Part shown: positions 45,662 through 53,924 of the stretch, piece by piece | How the letters are laid out: each line of letters begins with the position of its first letter | How positions within the stretch are numbered: the stretch's first letter is position 1 | From: Micrococcales bacterium | GTDB taxonomy: Bacteria > Actinomycetota > Actinomycetes > Actinomycetales > Microbacteriaceae | Direction: 5' to 3' | Length of the DNA stretch: 64,000 bases | Assembly: GCA_017306245.1 (NCBI GenBank) | Contig: JAFKIY010000007.1 | Span: 33,665 to 97,664, forward strand | The notes under the pieces: generated by a model | Database searches by the model: none | Told to the model about the DNA's origin: nothing | What the model saw: only the letters and a program-made list of their open reading frames with translations | Translations under genes and position numbers: made by a program

Positions 45662-45731
45662 CCGAGTGATGGCCATTCGGACGAAAGGTAGTGCCTGGGC
45701 ATACGCGCTCGTCCGAATGGCCGTCACTCGG
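45662..45731. repeat. Long palindrome 6 (23-bp stem) after the threonine dehydratase
   Basis: Positions 45662-45684 (CCGAGTGATGGCCATTCGGA then CGA) pair with 45709-45731; 22 of 23 positions match and the exception is a G-U/A-C pair. Loop 24 bases. It starts six bases after the stop codon. No T-tract. Confidence 0.9.
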
Positions 45732-45950
45732 CGTGTGCGTGTCTGCCCCACCAGACACGTCGTTCGCGCGGCTACACTTTCGGCATGTCCACCCGTTCTT
45801 CACTACACCGCATTTTGACGGCCCCATTCCGTGCTCATGCGATCCAGCCAGAACCCCGGACATTGGCAGCGGTTCCCGGGGCGCTCTCCAGGAGGTCGTG
45901 AGTCACGGTGAGCAGGCTCAACCCGCCATCCTGAGGTTCGATCTCTTAGG
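45732..45950. other. Non-coding stretch between convergent genes
   Basis: About 220 bases between palindrome 6 and the glutaredoxin-like gene. I see no credible gene, terminator or repeat in it. Confidence 0.5.
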
Positions 45951-46310
45951 TCACCCTGCTTGACGGCTTGTCAGCTTTGGTTTAGTCGCTGCGACCATGC
46001 CGTGGCGCTGAAGTGCTGACTGCAATTCGGCGATTGATGGTGCGAGGAGCCAGTCGCCATCAAGATGAACGACCGGGGTCGCAAAGTTGTCCCCGGCGAG
46101 AAGGTGAAGCTTCCTTCTGGTTTCGCGATGCAGGTCGAAATTGACGAAGTGGTAGCGGATCCCAACCTGGGTCAGAGCGTGCCGGATTCGACGGGTGTGA
46201 CTGCACCGAACAGTTCCATACACGGTCACGATCACGGTGGACTTCGCGGCGGGCGCATCCGGAACAAACGGCAGGAACAGGTCGGCCTCCAGTGGTAACG
46301 CCAAGGTCAT
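45951..46310 (-). CDS. Glutaredoxin-like protein with a single active-site Cys
   Basis: The product (119 aa) has a short N-terminal extension then a thioredoxin fold: VIVTVYGTVRCSHTRRIRHAL carries the active-site position, followed by IRYHFVNFDL and the cis-proline ATPVVHLDG. The motif is C-S-H-T rather than CPYC, so only one Cys remains. It may reduce by a monothiol mechanism or be non-catalytic. GGAG precedes the ATG three bases after the previous stop; last gene of the small heat-shock operon. Confidence 0.75.
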   Translation of the reverse strand: MTLALPLEADLFLPFVPDAPAAKSTVIVTVYGTVRCSHTRRIRHALTQVGIRYHFVNFDLHRETRRKLHLLAGDNFATPVVHLDGDWLLAPSIAELQSALQRHGMVAATKPKLTSRQAG

Positions 46311-46313
46311 CGA

Positions 46314-46553
46314 TCACTCCACCGCTACTGCGTCCTCGAGCGCGGCTTTCGCGTCGTCGAGGGTGGAAAAGTGCCCGAGGCGCCTCCCGAGCCCCGTCGT
46401 CGCCGTGAATCCGCGTCTCCACAATTCCTCAACCACGCCGACGAATTGATCCGCCCGGTATGCGACCCAGACCCCGGCCTGATGAGGGTGCCACCGCACT
46501 TCGGGTCGTGTTTCTGCGACGTCGACCTGCGGCCGGTCAAGCGTCATGGGCAT
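46314..46553 (-). CDS. Small hypothetical protein of the heat-shock operon
   Basis: The product (79 aa) starts MPMTLDRPQVDVAETRPEVR at the ATG at 46553, with AGGAGGAG six bases upstream. It is Trp-rich in the first half (VRWHPHQAGVWVAYRADQF) and then VGVVEELWRRGFTATTGLG, compatible with a small alpha/beta fold. Family not recognised. It sits between the 92-aa gene and the glutaredoxin-like gene with only three bases to the latter. Confidence 0.72.
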   Translation of the reverse strand: MPMTLDRPQVDVAETRPEVRWHPHQAGVWVAYRADQFVGVVEELWRRGFTATTGLGRRLGHFSTLDDAKAALEDAVAVE

Positions 46554-46658
46554 CGTTGACTCCTCCTTCTCTGATCCTGATGTAAATTTCGCGTGCCGGG
46601 GTTGTCACCCCGACCCCGCCCGGAGCCCTCCGACGGGGCTCCGGGCACATTCTCTGCA

Positions 46659-46937
46659 TCAGCGCCGTCCCGGGGGCGATCGCACTCTCCTGTCACGCTG
46701 CACTGCCGGGGCCAGGGCGGTTGCGGGAACGATGCGCTCCCGTTCCCGCGGATGCCGTGCAAGGCGAGGCAGCGGCGGCGTCACGACAGCAACGACCTTT
46801 CGCCCACCGAAGCCGGAGACGGTCATGATGGCCGCGAACTCGGCATCGACCCACTCCTGATCCGCCATCTGCAGCCGGAGTGCGTCGTCGTGGAGGTCCG
46901 CGGCCCGCTCGACGGTGATAGTCCCTGACTCTGTCAT
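46659..46937 (-). CDS. Small hypothetical protein next to hsp20
   Basis: The product (92 aa) begins MTESGTITVERAADLHDDAL, with GGGAGGTG upstream of the ATG at 46937. The first 60 residues look structured (LQMADQEWVDAEFAAIM; RKVVAVVTPPLP) and the last 30 are Arg/Pro-rich. Not recognised. It starts 31 bases after the hsp20 stop and should be co-transcribed with it. Confidence 0.65.
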   Translation of the reverse strand: MTESGTITVERAADLHDDALRLQMADQEWVDAEFAAIMTVSGFGGRKVVAVVTPPLPRLARHPRERERIVPATALAPAVQRDRRVRSPPGRR

Positions 46938-46968
46938 TTCCACACCTCCCGGTCTTCGGGCCTGCAGG

Positions 46969-47409
46969 CTACGCGCTGATCCTCTTGCGCTCTTTCCTGC
47001 CGTCGGCGGCATCGCCGCTGCTGATCGCGATCTTGCGCGGCTTGGCTTGCTCGGCAATCGGGATGCGCAGCCTCAGCACCCCGGCGGTGTAATCCGCGTC
47101 CACCTTCTCGGTGTCCAGCGCGTCTCCGAGGATCAACTGGCGGCTGAACACGCCCCACGAGCGCTCCGAGGCGACCATGTTGGCCGCATCCGGGACATTG
47201 CTGAGACGCTCGGCGCGAATCGTCAGCACGTTGCGTTCCACGTCGATGTCCAGCTTCTCGGTGTCGATGCCCGGAAGGTCGAGTTCGACGACGAAATCGT
47301 CTCCCTCGCGCCACGCGTCCAGGGGCATGCCGCTTGGTCTGGCAACCGTTCCGAAAACCTGCTGCGTGAGTCGGTCGAAGTCACGGAACGGGTCATGTTG
47401 CAACAGCAT
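46969..47409 (-). CDS. Hsp20/alpha-crystallin family small heat-shock protein
   Basis: The product (146 aa) starts [20 protein letters not shown]. The alpha-crystallin domain covers about 33-130 ([63 protein letters not shown]), with the C-terminal IPI anchor. It is an ATP-independent holdase chaperone. GGAGGAG lies upstream of the ATG. The promoter at 47.48 kb has a near-consensus -10/-35 and flanking dyads; the divergent MerR-type gene is the likely regulator. Confidence 0.94.
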   Translation of the reverse strand: MLLQHDPFRDFDRLTQQVFGTVARPSGMPLDAWREGDDFVVELDLPGIDTEKLDIDVERNVLTIRAERLSNVPDAANMVASERSWGVFSRQLILGDALDTEKVDADYTAGVLRLRIPIAEQAKPRKIAISSGDAADGRKERKRISA

Positions 47410-47446
47410 TTCTCTAACTCCTCCATTTCACTTGTATACGGAACAC

Positions 47447-47504
47447 TCGACATATCTATGTCGATTGGTATAGATTTTATACCTCTGATTGAATCCGATT
47501 TCAA
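47447..47504 (-). promoter_or_regulatory. hsp20 promoter with two dyads
   Basis: Minus strand: TTGAAA (-35, 47504-47499), 17-base spacer, TATAAA (-10, 47481-47476). GGTATAGATTTTATACC (47467-47483) is a 6+5+6 dyad over the -10, and TCGACATATCTATGTCGA (47447-47464) is an 18-base palindrome at and below the start site. Neither matches the HAIR (CTTGAGT) or CIRCE consensus, so a different repressor, probably the adjacent MerR protein, is expected. Confidence 0.78.
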
Positions 47505-47525
47505 GTAGCAAATGGGGAGAATTTG

Positions 47526-47813
47526 GTGACCGAGGATCCCACCACCGCGTCGGGTTTGTATGGAATTTCCGCCGCCGCGCGGTTGTCCGGTGTCGGCGAG
47601 CAGGCTCTTCGCCTGTACGAGCGGAAAGGGCTGCTCACACCCGTCAGGACGGCGGGCGGGACGCGGCGGTACACCGACGATGACGTCACCGTGCTGCGGC
47701 GGGTGGCGGCGCTCCTGGCGGACGGCCTGAATCTCACGGGGGCCCGTCGCGTGCTCGAACTGGAAGCTGACAACGACCGACTTCGGCTGCGAATCGCCGA
47801 ACTCACCGACTGA
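47526..47813 (+). CDS. MerR-family regulator, HspR-like
   Basis: The product (95 aa) starts at GTG 47526 with GGGGAGA upstream. MerR winged helix: GLYGISAAARLSGVGEQALR, LYERKGLLTPVRTAGGTRRY and TDDDVTVLRRVAALLADGLN; then a short coiled tail (LELEADNDRLRLRIAEL). There are no effector Cys, as in HspR-type repressors. Divergent from hsp20 across a 116-base region with two dyads; autoregulation and hsp20 control are inferred. Confidence 0.87.
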   Translation: MTEDPTTASGLYGISAAARLSGVGEQALRLYERKGLLTPVRTAGGTRRYTDDDVTVLRRVAALLADGLNLTGARRVLELEADNDRLRLRIAELTD

Positions 47814-47866
47814 CCCAGCGATCTGATGCGGCGCGGGGGGCGAGTCACCCTATGATCGTGCCTACC

Positions 47867-48625
47867 ATGGCTTCAATTTCCGTCGTGATCCCCGTCTTCA
47901 ACGACGCGGTCATGCTGCGGGCGTGCCTGGATGCCCTGGCGGCGCAATCCAGGCCCGCCGACGAGATCATCGTCGTCGACAACGGCTGCACCGACGACAG
48001 TGCCGACGTGGGGCGCGAGGGCGGCGCCCGCGTCGTCTCGCAGCCGGTTCGTGGCATCCTGCCGGCGACGGTCGCCGGGTTCGACGCGGCCACAGGTGAC
48101 ATCCTCGCAAGGCTCGACGCCGACTCTGTTCCGCCGCCGGACTGGCTGGAGCGCGTCGAGCACCTGCTCGGCACCTCCGGCGGCCCGTCCGCCGTGACCG
48201 GCCCTGGCGACTTCTACGGGGCGGGCCGCCTCGTGTGCTGGCTCGGCCGCGTCGTCTACATCGGCGGATATTTCGCCGTGATCGGCGCGCTGCTGGGGCA
48301 TCCGCCGCTGTTCGGGTCGAACATGGCGATCACGTCGACCACCTGGTCGCGCATCCGGCCGCTCGTGGACCCCACCCTCTCCGAGGTGCACGACGATTTG
48401 TACTTGAGCTTTCGCATCCAGCCGGACATGGCGGTCCGCTACGACTCGCACCTGCGGGTCGGGATCTCCGCGAGGCCGTTCGACAACTGGTCCGGACTGT
48501 CCCGGCGACTCGTCTGGGCGTGGCGGACGCTGCGGATCAATCGGGGATCCCCGTCGCCGCGCGAGAGGCGAGCGGCCAGGCGCGCCTCCAGACGGGCATC
48601 CAGACGAGCCGCCACGCGCCCCTAA
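47867..48625 (+). CDS. Family 2 glycosyltransferase
   Basis: The product (252 aa from the ATG at 47867, MASISVVIPVFNDAVML; an ATG at 47852 adds five residues). GT-A fold: QSRPADEIIVVDNGCTDDSA, the DxD-type ARLDADSVPPPDWLE, and EVHDDLYLSFRI. One hydrophobic stretch (VYIGGYFAVIGALLGH) may touch the membrane; the C-terminus is an Arg-rich tail (RRAARRASRRASRRAATRP). Acceptor unknown. It ends four bases inside the convergent hydrolase gene. Confidence 0.87.
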   Translation: MASISVVIPVFNDAVMLRACLDALAAQSRPADEIIVVDNGCTDDSADVGREGGARVVSQPVRGILPATVAGFDAATGDILARLDADSVPPPDWLERVEHLLGTSGGPSAVTGPGDFYGAGRLVCWLGRVVYIGGYFAVIGALLGHPPLFGSNMAITSTTWSRIRPLVDPTLSEVHDDLYLSFRIQPDMAVRYDSHLRVGISARPFDNWSGLSRRLVWAWRTLRINRGSPSPRERRAARRASRRASRRAATRP

Positions 48626-49509
48626 TCCTGCGCGCTCGCGAAGAGCGCCAGCAGATCGCGGTTGAGCTGATTCGGCGTCGTTTCGCACGGGCTGTGGCCG
48701 GTGGGATACACGGCGAACCGCGCGCCGATCTCGCGCGCGAACTCCCGGTGCAGCGCCTCCGGCCAGAGGTCGTGCTGCCCCACCGCGACAAGCTTCGGGA
48801 TGGGCGATTCGGCGAGGGTCCGCCTCAGGTCGGGCGTGCGCTTCATCAGCCGAATCACGTCGCGAACGCTGCTGCGCTTTGTGAGCCTGAGCCGGTGCTT
48901 CACGAATTTCAGCCGGGCCGGGCTCGCCGGCACGACGTTGAGCCTAATGCCCCAGATCATCAGCGCCGCGCCGACCCGGCCCCCTGCGATCCCGGAAAGC
49001 CAGCCGATCCGCTTCACCGTCCGAAACGCCTGCCCCGGACGGGGCGGGCAACTGAGCAGGCTGATGCTCGCAAACAGATCCGGCCTGCGCTCGAGGGCGA
49101 TCTGTGCGACGATGCCGGCGAACGAGTAGCCGAGCACATGCACCGGGCGCCGGCCTGCGTCAAGAACCGCGATCAGATCCGCAACGTACAGCTCGTAGTC
49201 GTAATGGGCCCCGCCATCCCGATTTCGCGGGCCGGCCGAAGCGGATTCGTACTGGCCGGCAATGTCGAAACTCTGAACGAGGTAGCCCGCCGCAGCGAGC
49301 CCGGGGAGCATGCGCGTGAAATCCTCCTTCGACCCGGTCACGCCGGGGACGAGAACCACGCGGGGAGCATCCGGGTCGCCCTGGGTCACGAACGCGAGAT
49401 TCCCGCTGGGGGCGGCGAACGTCGACGTCACACTCCCCGAGGGCAGCACGCTCCAGTCGGTGTCGACGAGAGCGGCGTCGCGCTGTGCTGCCTCGTCGCT
49501 GGACTCCAC
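48622..49509 (-). CDS. Alpha/beta hydrolase
   Basis: The product (295 aa) has VVLVPGVTGSKEDFTRMLPG, nucleophile elbow LGYSFAGIVAQIALERR (Ser, unusual GYSFAG elbow), Asp in VAVGQHDLWPEAL and His in VYPTGHSPCETTP. No signal peptide. Substrate unknown. The stop overlaps the convergent glycosyltransferase stop. Confidence 0.83.
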   Translation of the reverse strand: MESSDEAAQRDAALVDTDWSVLPSGSVTSTFAAPSGNLAFVTQGDPDAPRVVLVPGVTGSKEDFTRMLPGLAAAGYLVQSFDIAGQYESASAGPRNRDGGAHYDYELYVADLIAVLDAGRRPVHVLGYSFAGIVAQIALERRPDLFASISLLSCPPRPGQAFRTVKRIGWLSGIAGGRVGAALMIWGIRLNVVPASPARLKFVKHRLRLTKRSSVRDVIRLMKRTPDLRRTLAESPIPKLVAVGQHDLWPEALHREFAREIGARFAVYPTGHSPCETTPNQLNRDLLALFASAQD

Positions 49510-49527
49510 GTCGACATGATATCGGCC

Positions 49528-50523
49528 CTACTGCGAGCGCGCGGCTGCGAGTGCGGGCGCGGTCACGCGCCGCACGAATTCCTGCAGCCGCCGGTACACT
49601 TCCTGCGATTCGGGTCGTCGCGGATCCTGCTGCCAGGTGTGGGTTGCGCGCGTGCTGCGCCTGCTGAAGATGAGCGTGTCGGCCAGGATGTTCATCCGAC
49701 GCAGCGCCCGGATGAAATTCACGTTTGCCCGGAAAAAGTAGTCGCGCTCCGAGGTGGAGATGAACACGGGCGGAAATTCGGGGCGCAGCCATTCGATGGG
49801 CGAAAGGAACCTCGCCGCCGCCCTCAGAGAGCGTTCCTTCTCCCGTGCGCGCTGCCTCACCGGATCGGTCGGCTTCAGCATCGACGCCGGCAGCAGCATC
49901 CGGATGAAATTCAGGCTGAGGATGAACCTGGGTTCGAACAGGACCGAGATGTCCGCGATGCTGCAGTGCTGAACGAGTCCGCGCAGCGTCCAGGGCGCGG
50001 CGGAGGCGCCCAGTTCGTAGTGCTGTGCGAGTTCCGGATTGTGCCGCGAGGCGGCCAGGAGGGCGACGATCTGCCCGCCCGCGGAGTCCCCGCCGAGCAC
50101 CACCCGATCCGAATCGCCGCCGAATGCGGAGATGTTCCCAGCCACCCAGTCGATCGCGGCGTTCGCGTCCTGCAGGATGTGGCGCATCCGAAACTCGGTC
50201 GCCATGCGGTAGTTCACGTTCACCACAACCATGCCTTCGCGGGCCTGGGAGGCGCAGTATTTGGTGAGCGTGGATTTGTCCCCGGACGTCCAGCCCCCGC
50301 CGTGGAAGTACACGTAGACGGGCAATTGTTCCCCGGTGGGTTTGGGGACGATCACGTCGAGACGGTGCGCGCGAAGGCCGTCGCCGATGTAGTCGATGTC
50401 AAGGTGGTAGTCGACCGTGTCGATCGGGTCGGTGTTGAATCTGCGGGTTTCGCCTCGGCCCATGGTGGCCATGAGTGCTCGCCACACCCAGACGGGGACG
50501 CGGGAAAGGACGCTGTGCTGCAC
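49528..50523 (-). CDS. Alpha/beta hydrolase/esterase, hormone-sensitive-lipase type
   Basis: The product is about 331 aa from the GTG at 50523 (VQHSVLSRVPVWVW); no convincing Shine-Dalgarno is seen. The HSL-family oxyanion motif is VYFHGGGWTSGDKSTL, the nucleophile GGDSAGGQIVALLA, and TSERDYFFRANVNF supplies the acid. The C-terminal His is THTWQQDP. Likely a carboxylesterase. Same strand as the neighbouring SDR gene, about 50 bases after it. Confidence 0.82.
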   Translation of the reverse strand: MQHSVLSRVPVWVWRALMATMGRGETRRFNTDPIDTVDYHLDIDYIGDGLRAHRLDVIVPKPTGEQLPVYVYFHGGGWTSGDKSTLTKYCASQAREGMVVVNVNYRMATEFRMRHILQDANAAIDWVAGNISAFGGDSDRVVLGGDSAGGQIVALLAASRHNPELAQHYELGASAAPWTLRGLVQHCSIADISVLFEPRFILSLNFIRMLLPASMLKPTDPVRQRAREKERSLRAAARFLSPIEWLRPEFPPVFISTSERDYFFRANVNFIRALRRMNILADTLIFSRRSTRATHTWQQDPRRPESQEVYRRLQEFVRRVTAPALAAARSQ

Positions 50524-50572
50524 ACCACAGAATGTAACTCTGGAATCAGTGAGTGCGCCGAGTGTTCGGCCG

Positions 50573-51394
50573 CTAGGTGCGGCCGGTGAACTCATCCATC
50601 GAACTGTAGACCTTGAACACTTTCCCGGCCACGACATCCCAGGCGCGGGTGGGGAGCAGCCCTTTCACGGTGCGGCCGAGCCCGACAGTCCACGGTTTCA
50701 TGAGCAGCGGACGCCCCTTCAGCATGGCGTTCCAGGCGGCGGTGGTCGCCTTCTCCGGCGTCATGATGGGGGTGAGCAGAGGCCCGCGCGCGCCCTCGAA
50801 CATTCCGGTACTGATGTAGCTGGGGGCGAACGTGGTCACTGTCACGTGCCCGTGCCCGGCTTTCACAAGTTCAAGGCGCAGCGAGTCGCCCCAGCCGATC
50901 ATCGCCCACTTGGATGCCGCGTAGACGCTCATCCGCGGGTTGGAGACCGTTCCGGCGGCCGAGGCGATGTTCAGGATGCGGCAGGGACCGGCATCCGCGA
51001 TCATGCCGGGCAGGAGTTCGCGCGTCAGGTACATGGCGGCGAGCGTGTTGACCTGCATCGTCGGTTCGATGTCGCGGGCCGGATCGTGCTCCCAGAAGTA
51101 GCTGCTGCGCACGATGCCGGCGTTGTTGACGAGAACCTGCGGGTCGCCGACGTCTTTGCGGATGCGCGCCGCGACCTTCGCGATCGCGGTGCGCGAGGCG
51201 AGGTCGACGACGTAGCCGGCGACCGTGCCGCCGGCGGCTTCAAGTTCGGACGCGGTTGCCGCCAGCGCATCCTCGTTCACGTCGAGGAGCACCACGTGAG
51301 CTGCGCCTTCGGCGACCGCGCGCTCGGCATACAACTTGCCCATCCCCATCGCGCCGCCGGTGATGACGACGATGCGCCCTGCGACCGAATCCAT
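50573..51394 (-). CDS. Short-chain dehydrogenase/reductase
   Basis: The product (273 aa) has the cofactor motif TGGAMGMGKLYAERA, NNAG in VLVNNAGIV, catalytic Ser in LNIASAAGTVSN and YxxxK in VYAASKWAMIG. Asp at the end of beta-2 (LLDVNED) suggests NAD preference. After it comes the esterase gene, so the two may act on related lipid-like substrates. Confidence 0.9.
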   Translation of the reverse strand: MDSVAGRIVVITGGAMGMGKLYAERAVAEGAAHVVLLDVNEDALAATASELEAAGGTVAGYVVDLASRTAIAKVAARIRKDVGDPQVLVNNAGIVRSSYFWEHDPARDIEPTMQVNTLAAMYLTRELLPGMIADAGPCRILNIASAAGTVSNPRMSVYAASKWAMIGWGDSLRLELVKAGHGHVTVTTFAPSYISTGMFEGARGPLLTPIMTPEKATTAAWNAMLKGRPLLMKPWTVGLGRTVKGLLPTRAWDVVAGKVFKVYSSMDEFTGRT

Positions 51395-51510
51395 GGTGCC
51401 TCTTCCGTGTAGTTGAAGAATCGTTGTGGTGAATCCACGGTACTGTCCTTTTCTGCGAACTCAGGCGCGGTTCATAGCTGATTCATAACGTGCGGCTCTT
51501 GGCTGGCGAC

Positions 51511-52461
51511 ATGACGACAACCACTCGCAAACCTGCCCTGGCGATGTTGACGGTGCTGGTTTCCACGGTGCTCGCACTCACGGCGTGCACGACCGGCCGC
51601 AGCGATGGCGCTGCCGAACCCGCCGCGTCGCCGCGATCCGACGCCGCACCTTCGCTTCCGTACCCGCCGACGGGCGACTCGGTGAAGCGGGAAGACGGCA
51701 TCGTGTATCGCACCGTCGACGGACAGAAGTTGACCATCAACGCGTGCACACCCGAGCATCCGTCCGACACCGTCCCCGCCGTTCTGATCATCCACGGCGG
51801 GGGGTTCTGGCGCGGCTCCAACACCTCGGTGAATATGGGCAAGGTGTGCGATGCGCTCGTGGAGGCGGGCATGGCGGGTTTCAGCGTCGAATACCGGTTG
51901 GCTCCCGCGCACCCGTTCCCTGCGGCCGTGGACGATCTTCAGGCGGCGGTGCAGTGGTTGCGCGAACCCGCGCAGGTGGAGCGGTTCGGTATCGACCCGA
52001 CGCGGATCGGTGCGCTCGGCGGTTCTGCGGGGGCGAACCTCGCGATGGAGCTCGGGATGCTCGGCACCGGGGATCTGACATCCGGTTCCAGAGTCGCAGC
52101 GGTGGTGTCGCTCTCCGGTCCGACCGACCTTACCGTTGCGGGGCTCGCGCTCGGCGATATCGGCGAGGGCCGCATCAACATTGTGCGCGGCTACCTTGGC
52201 TGCACGGTGATCGCGAACTGCCCGCAGGCTCGGGATGCGTCACCGCTCTACCAGGTCGATCCGTCGGATCCGCCGCTGTTCATCGCGCACTCCGTCGACG
52301 AACCGATCCCGGTGGCGCAGGCCGAAGTCATGATCAAAGCGATGCGCGACGCCGGCATCACGGTGGAGTCACGGCTGCTGCCGGGACGCGCACACGCGTT
52401 CGCCTACCTTGACGCGCCGCTGTGGAACGACATCGTCGCGTTCCTGCGCGCTTCCCTCTGA
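51511..52461 (+). CDS. Alpha/beta hydrolase lipoprotein
   Basis: The product (316 aa from the ATG at 51511) has a lipoprotein signal ending LALTAC, a Ser/Ala/Pro linker, then an HSL-type hydrolase: VLIIHGGGFWRGSNTSVNMG, YRLAPAHPFPAAVDDLQAAV, nucleophile LGGSAGANLAMELG, Asp in HSVDEPIPVAQAEVM and His in LPGRAHAFAYLD. It should act outside the cell membrane. Divergent from the SDR gene. Confidence 0.86.
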   Translation: MTTTTRKPALAMLTVLVSTVLALTACTTGRSDGAAEPAASPRSDAAPSLPYPPTGDSVKREDGIVYRTVDGQKLTINACTPEHPSDTVPAVLIIHGGGFWRGSNTSVNMGKVCDALVEAGMAGFSVEYRLAPAHPFPAAVDDLQAAVQWLREPAQVERFGIDPTRIGALGGSAGANLAMELGMLGTGDLTSGSRVAAVVSLSGPTDLTVAGLALGDIGEGRINIVRGYLGCTVIANCPQARDASPLYQVDPSDPPLFIAHSVDEPIPVAQAEVMIKAMRDAGITVESRLLPGRAHAFAYLDAPLWNDIVAFLRASL

Positions 52462-52510
52462 CAGCACTGGGGGCACGACGTCGGCGCAACCATCACTGAT
52501 CGTTTCATCT

Positions 52511-52540
52511 TTGACAATAGTGTGTCTCACACAGTAATGT
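52511..52540 (+). promoter_or_regulatory. padR promoter with dyad operator
   Basis: TTGACA (52511-52516), 18-base spacer, TAATGT (52535-52540). The spacer contains TAGTGTGTCTCACACAGTA, a dyad with TGTG...CACA half-sites typical of PadR operators. The padR ATG is only seven bases beyond the -10, so the transcript is leaderless or nearly so. Confidence 0.7.
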
Positions 52541-52547
52541 GGGATGT

Positions 52548-52886
52548 ATGAGCGAAAACGAGTTGGTGGATACGCACCTGCAGGAATTGCGCCGGGGCAC
52601 GATCGTGCTGGCGTGCCTGCAACTGCTGCGCGAGGCCGGCTACGGGTACGGCCTGCTCGAAGAACTCGGCACTCTCGGGTTCGACACCGATGCCAACACT
52701 CTCTACCCCCTGCTCCGGCGATTGGAAAAGCAGGGCTATCTCACGAGCGAGTGGAACACCGAGCAGGCACGTCCCCGGAAGTTCTATCGCACATCTGCCG
52801 CGGGCATCCGCCTCGCCGAAACCCTCACCAAAGAATGGCTCGCGCTCACCGGCGCGATCACCTCGCTCACCAAGGAGGAGCACTGA
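52548..52886 (+). CDS. PadR-family transcriptional regulator
   Basis: The product (112 aa) is a winged-helix PadR: ELRRGTIVLACLQLLREAGY, GYGLLEELGTLGFDTDANTL, YPLLRRLEKQGYLTSEW, RPRKFYRTSAAG. It is probably autoregulated through the dyad in its promoter. The next gene starts one base after its stop and encodes the HAAS-type membrane protein usually paired with PadR. Confidence 0.93.
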   Translation: MSENELVDTHLQELRRGTIVLACLQLLREAGYGYGLLEELGTLGFDTDANTLYPLLRRLEKQGYLTSEWNTEQARPRKFYRTSAAGIRLAETLTKEWLALTGAITSLTKEEH

Positions 52887-52887
52887 C

Positions 52888-53844
52888 ATGAACGCCACAC
52901 TCACTCAACGCTATATCGACGCTGTCGTGCGCAGCCTCCCACCCGCATCGCGCGATGACGTTCAGGCCGAACTCGAAGTCAGCATCGCGGACGCCATCGA
53001 GGCGCGCACGGCGACTGGGGAGGCTGCCGACGTATCCGAAAGGGAAGTTCTGACCAATCTTGGCGACCCTGGAATTCTCGCGGCGGGATACGCTGATCGT
53101 CCGTTGCACCTCGTCGGGCCGCGCTTCTATCTCACCTGGCTGCGCCTGCTGAGGTTGCTGTGGGCGATCATCCCACCGGTGGCGATGTGTGGTGTGGCGC
53201 TGGGCAAAGCGCTGTCCGGTGCGCCGATTGGCGATATTTTCGGCAGCGTAATTTCTGTGGGACTCGCCGTGGTCATCCACGTCGCCTTCTGGGTGACGCT
53301 GGTGTTCGTCATTTTGGAGCGCACCGGAAGCGCTTCGACCATTGCCGAGTGGAGCGTCGATCGGTTGCCGGAAATCCGCACCAGGGGCGCAGTGAGGGCC
53401 GACATGATCGCCGCAATCGTCCTCCTCGCCGTAGGCGTTGTCGTTCTGTTCTGGGACCGGTTCCGCGGGTTGGTGATCATCGACGACCGCTCGCTGCCAG
53501 TTCTCAATCCGGAGCTGTGGCCGTGGTGGATCACCGGGTTGCTGGTGTTGATGGTGGCGAAATCCGCTCTCGTGATCGCGGTGTATTTCTCCGGGCGATG
53601 GAGCGCGATATTCGCAACGGCAAACACGGCGCTCGCCCTCGTCTTTGCGACCTCCGCAGTGGGGCTGCTCACTGTCGGGCAACTTCTGAATCCGGAGTTC
53701 ATCACCATCGCGTTCACGAACAACGGTGTGAACTCAGACACGACCCGCATCCTCGCCGTTATCCTCGGTGCCGGGATCATCGGATTCGGGGTCTGGGACA
53801 TTATCGACGGCTGGCTCAAGACGATCCGCGACAACCGTCGCTGA
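52888..53844 (+). CDS. HAAS-domain membrane protein paired with PadR
   Basis: The product (318 aa) starts MNATLTQRYIDAVVRSLPPA, an N-terminal HAAS (HTH-associated) domain with DVQAELEVSIADAIEAR, followed by about six membrane helices (for example AIIPPVAMCGVALGKAL, VIHVAFWVTLVFVI, ADMIAAIVLLAVGVVVLF). Its role is uncertain; such proteins are co-expressed with PadR and may transmit a membrane signal. Confidence 0.85.
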   Translation: MNATLTQRYIDAVVRSLPPASRDDVQAELEVSIADAIEARTATGEAADVSEREVLTNLGDPGILAAGYADRPLHLVGPRFYLTWLRLLRLLWAIIPPVAMCGVALGKALSGAPIGDIFGSVISVGLAVVIHVAFWVTLVFVILERTGSASTIAEWSVDRLPEIRTRGAVRADMIAAIVLLAVGVVVLFWDRFRGLVIIDDRSLPVLNPELWPWWITGLLVLMVAKSALVIAVYFSGRWSAIFATANTALALVFATSAVGLLTVGQLLNPEFITIAFTNNGVNSDTTRILAVILGAGIIGFGVWDIIDGWLKTIRDNRR

Positions 53845-53924
53845 GGAACTCGAACGCAATTTCGCCACCGCTCTTGCCGCGATGGATGTCTGAACATGCG
53901 GCCGTGCCTGCTGAGCGGCGGGAA

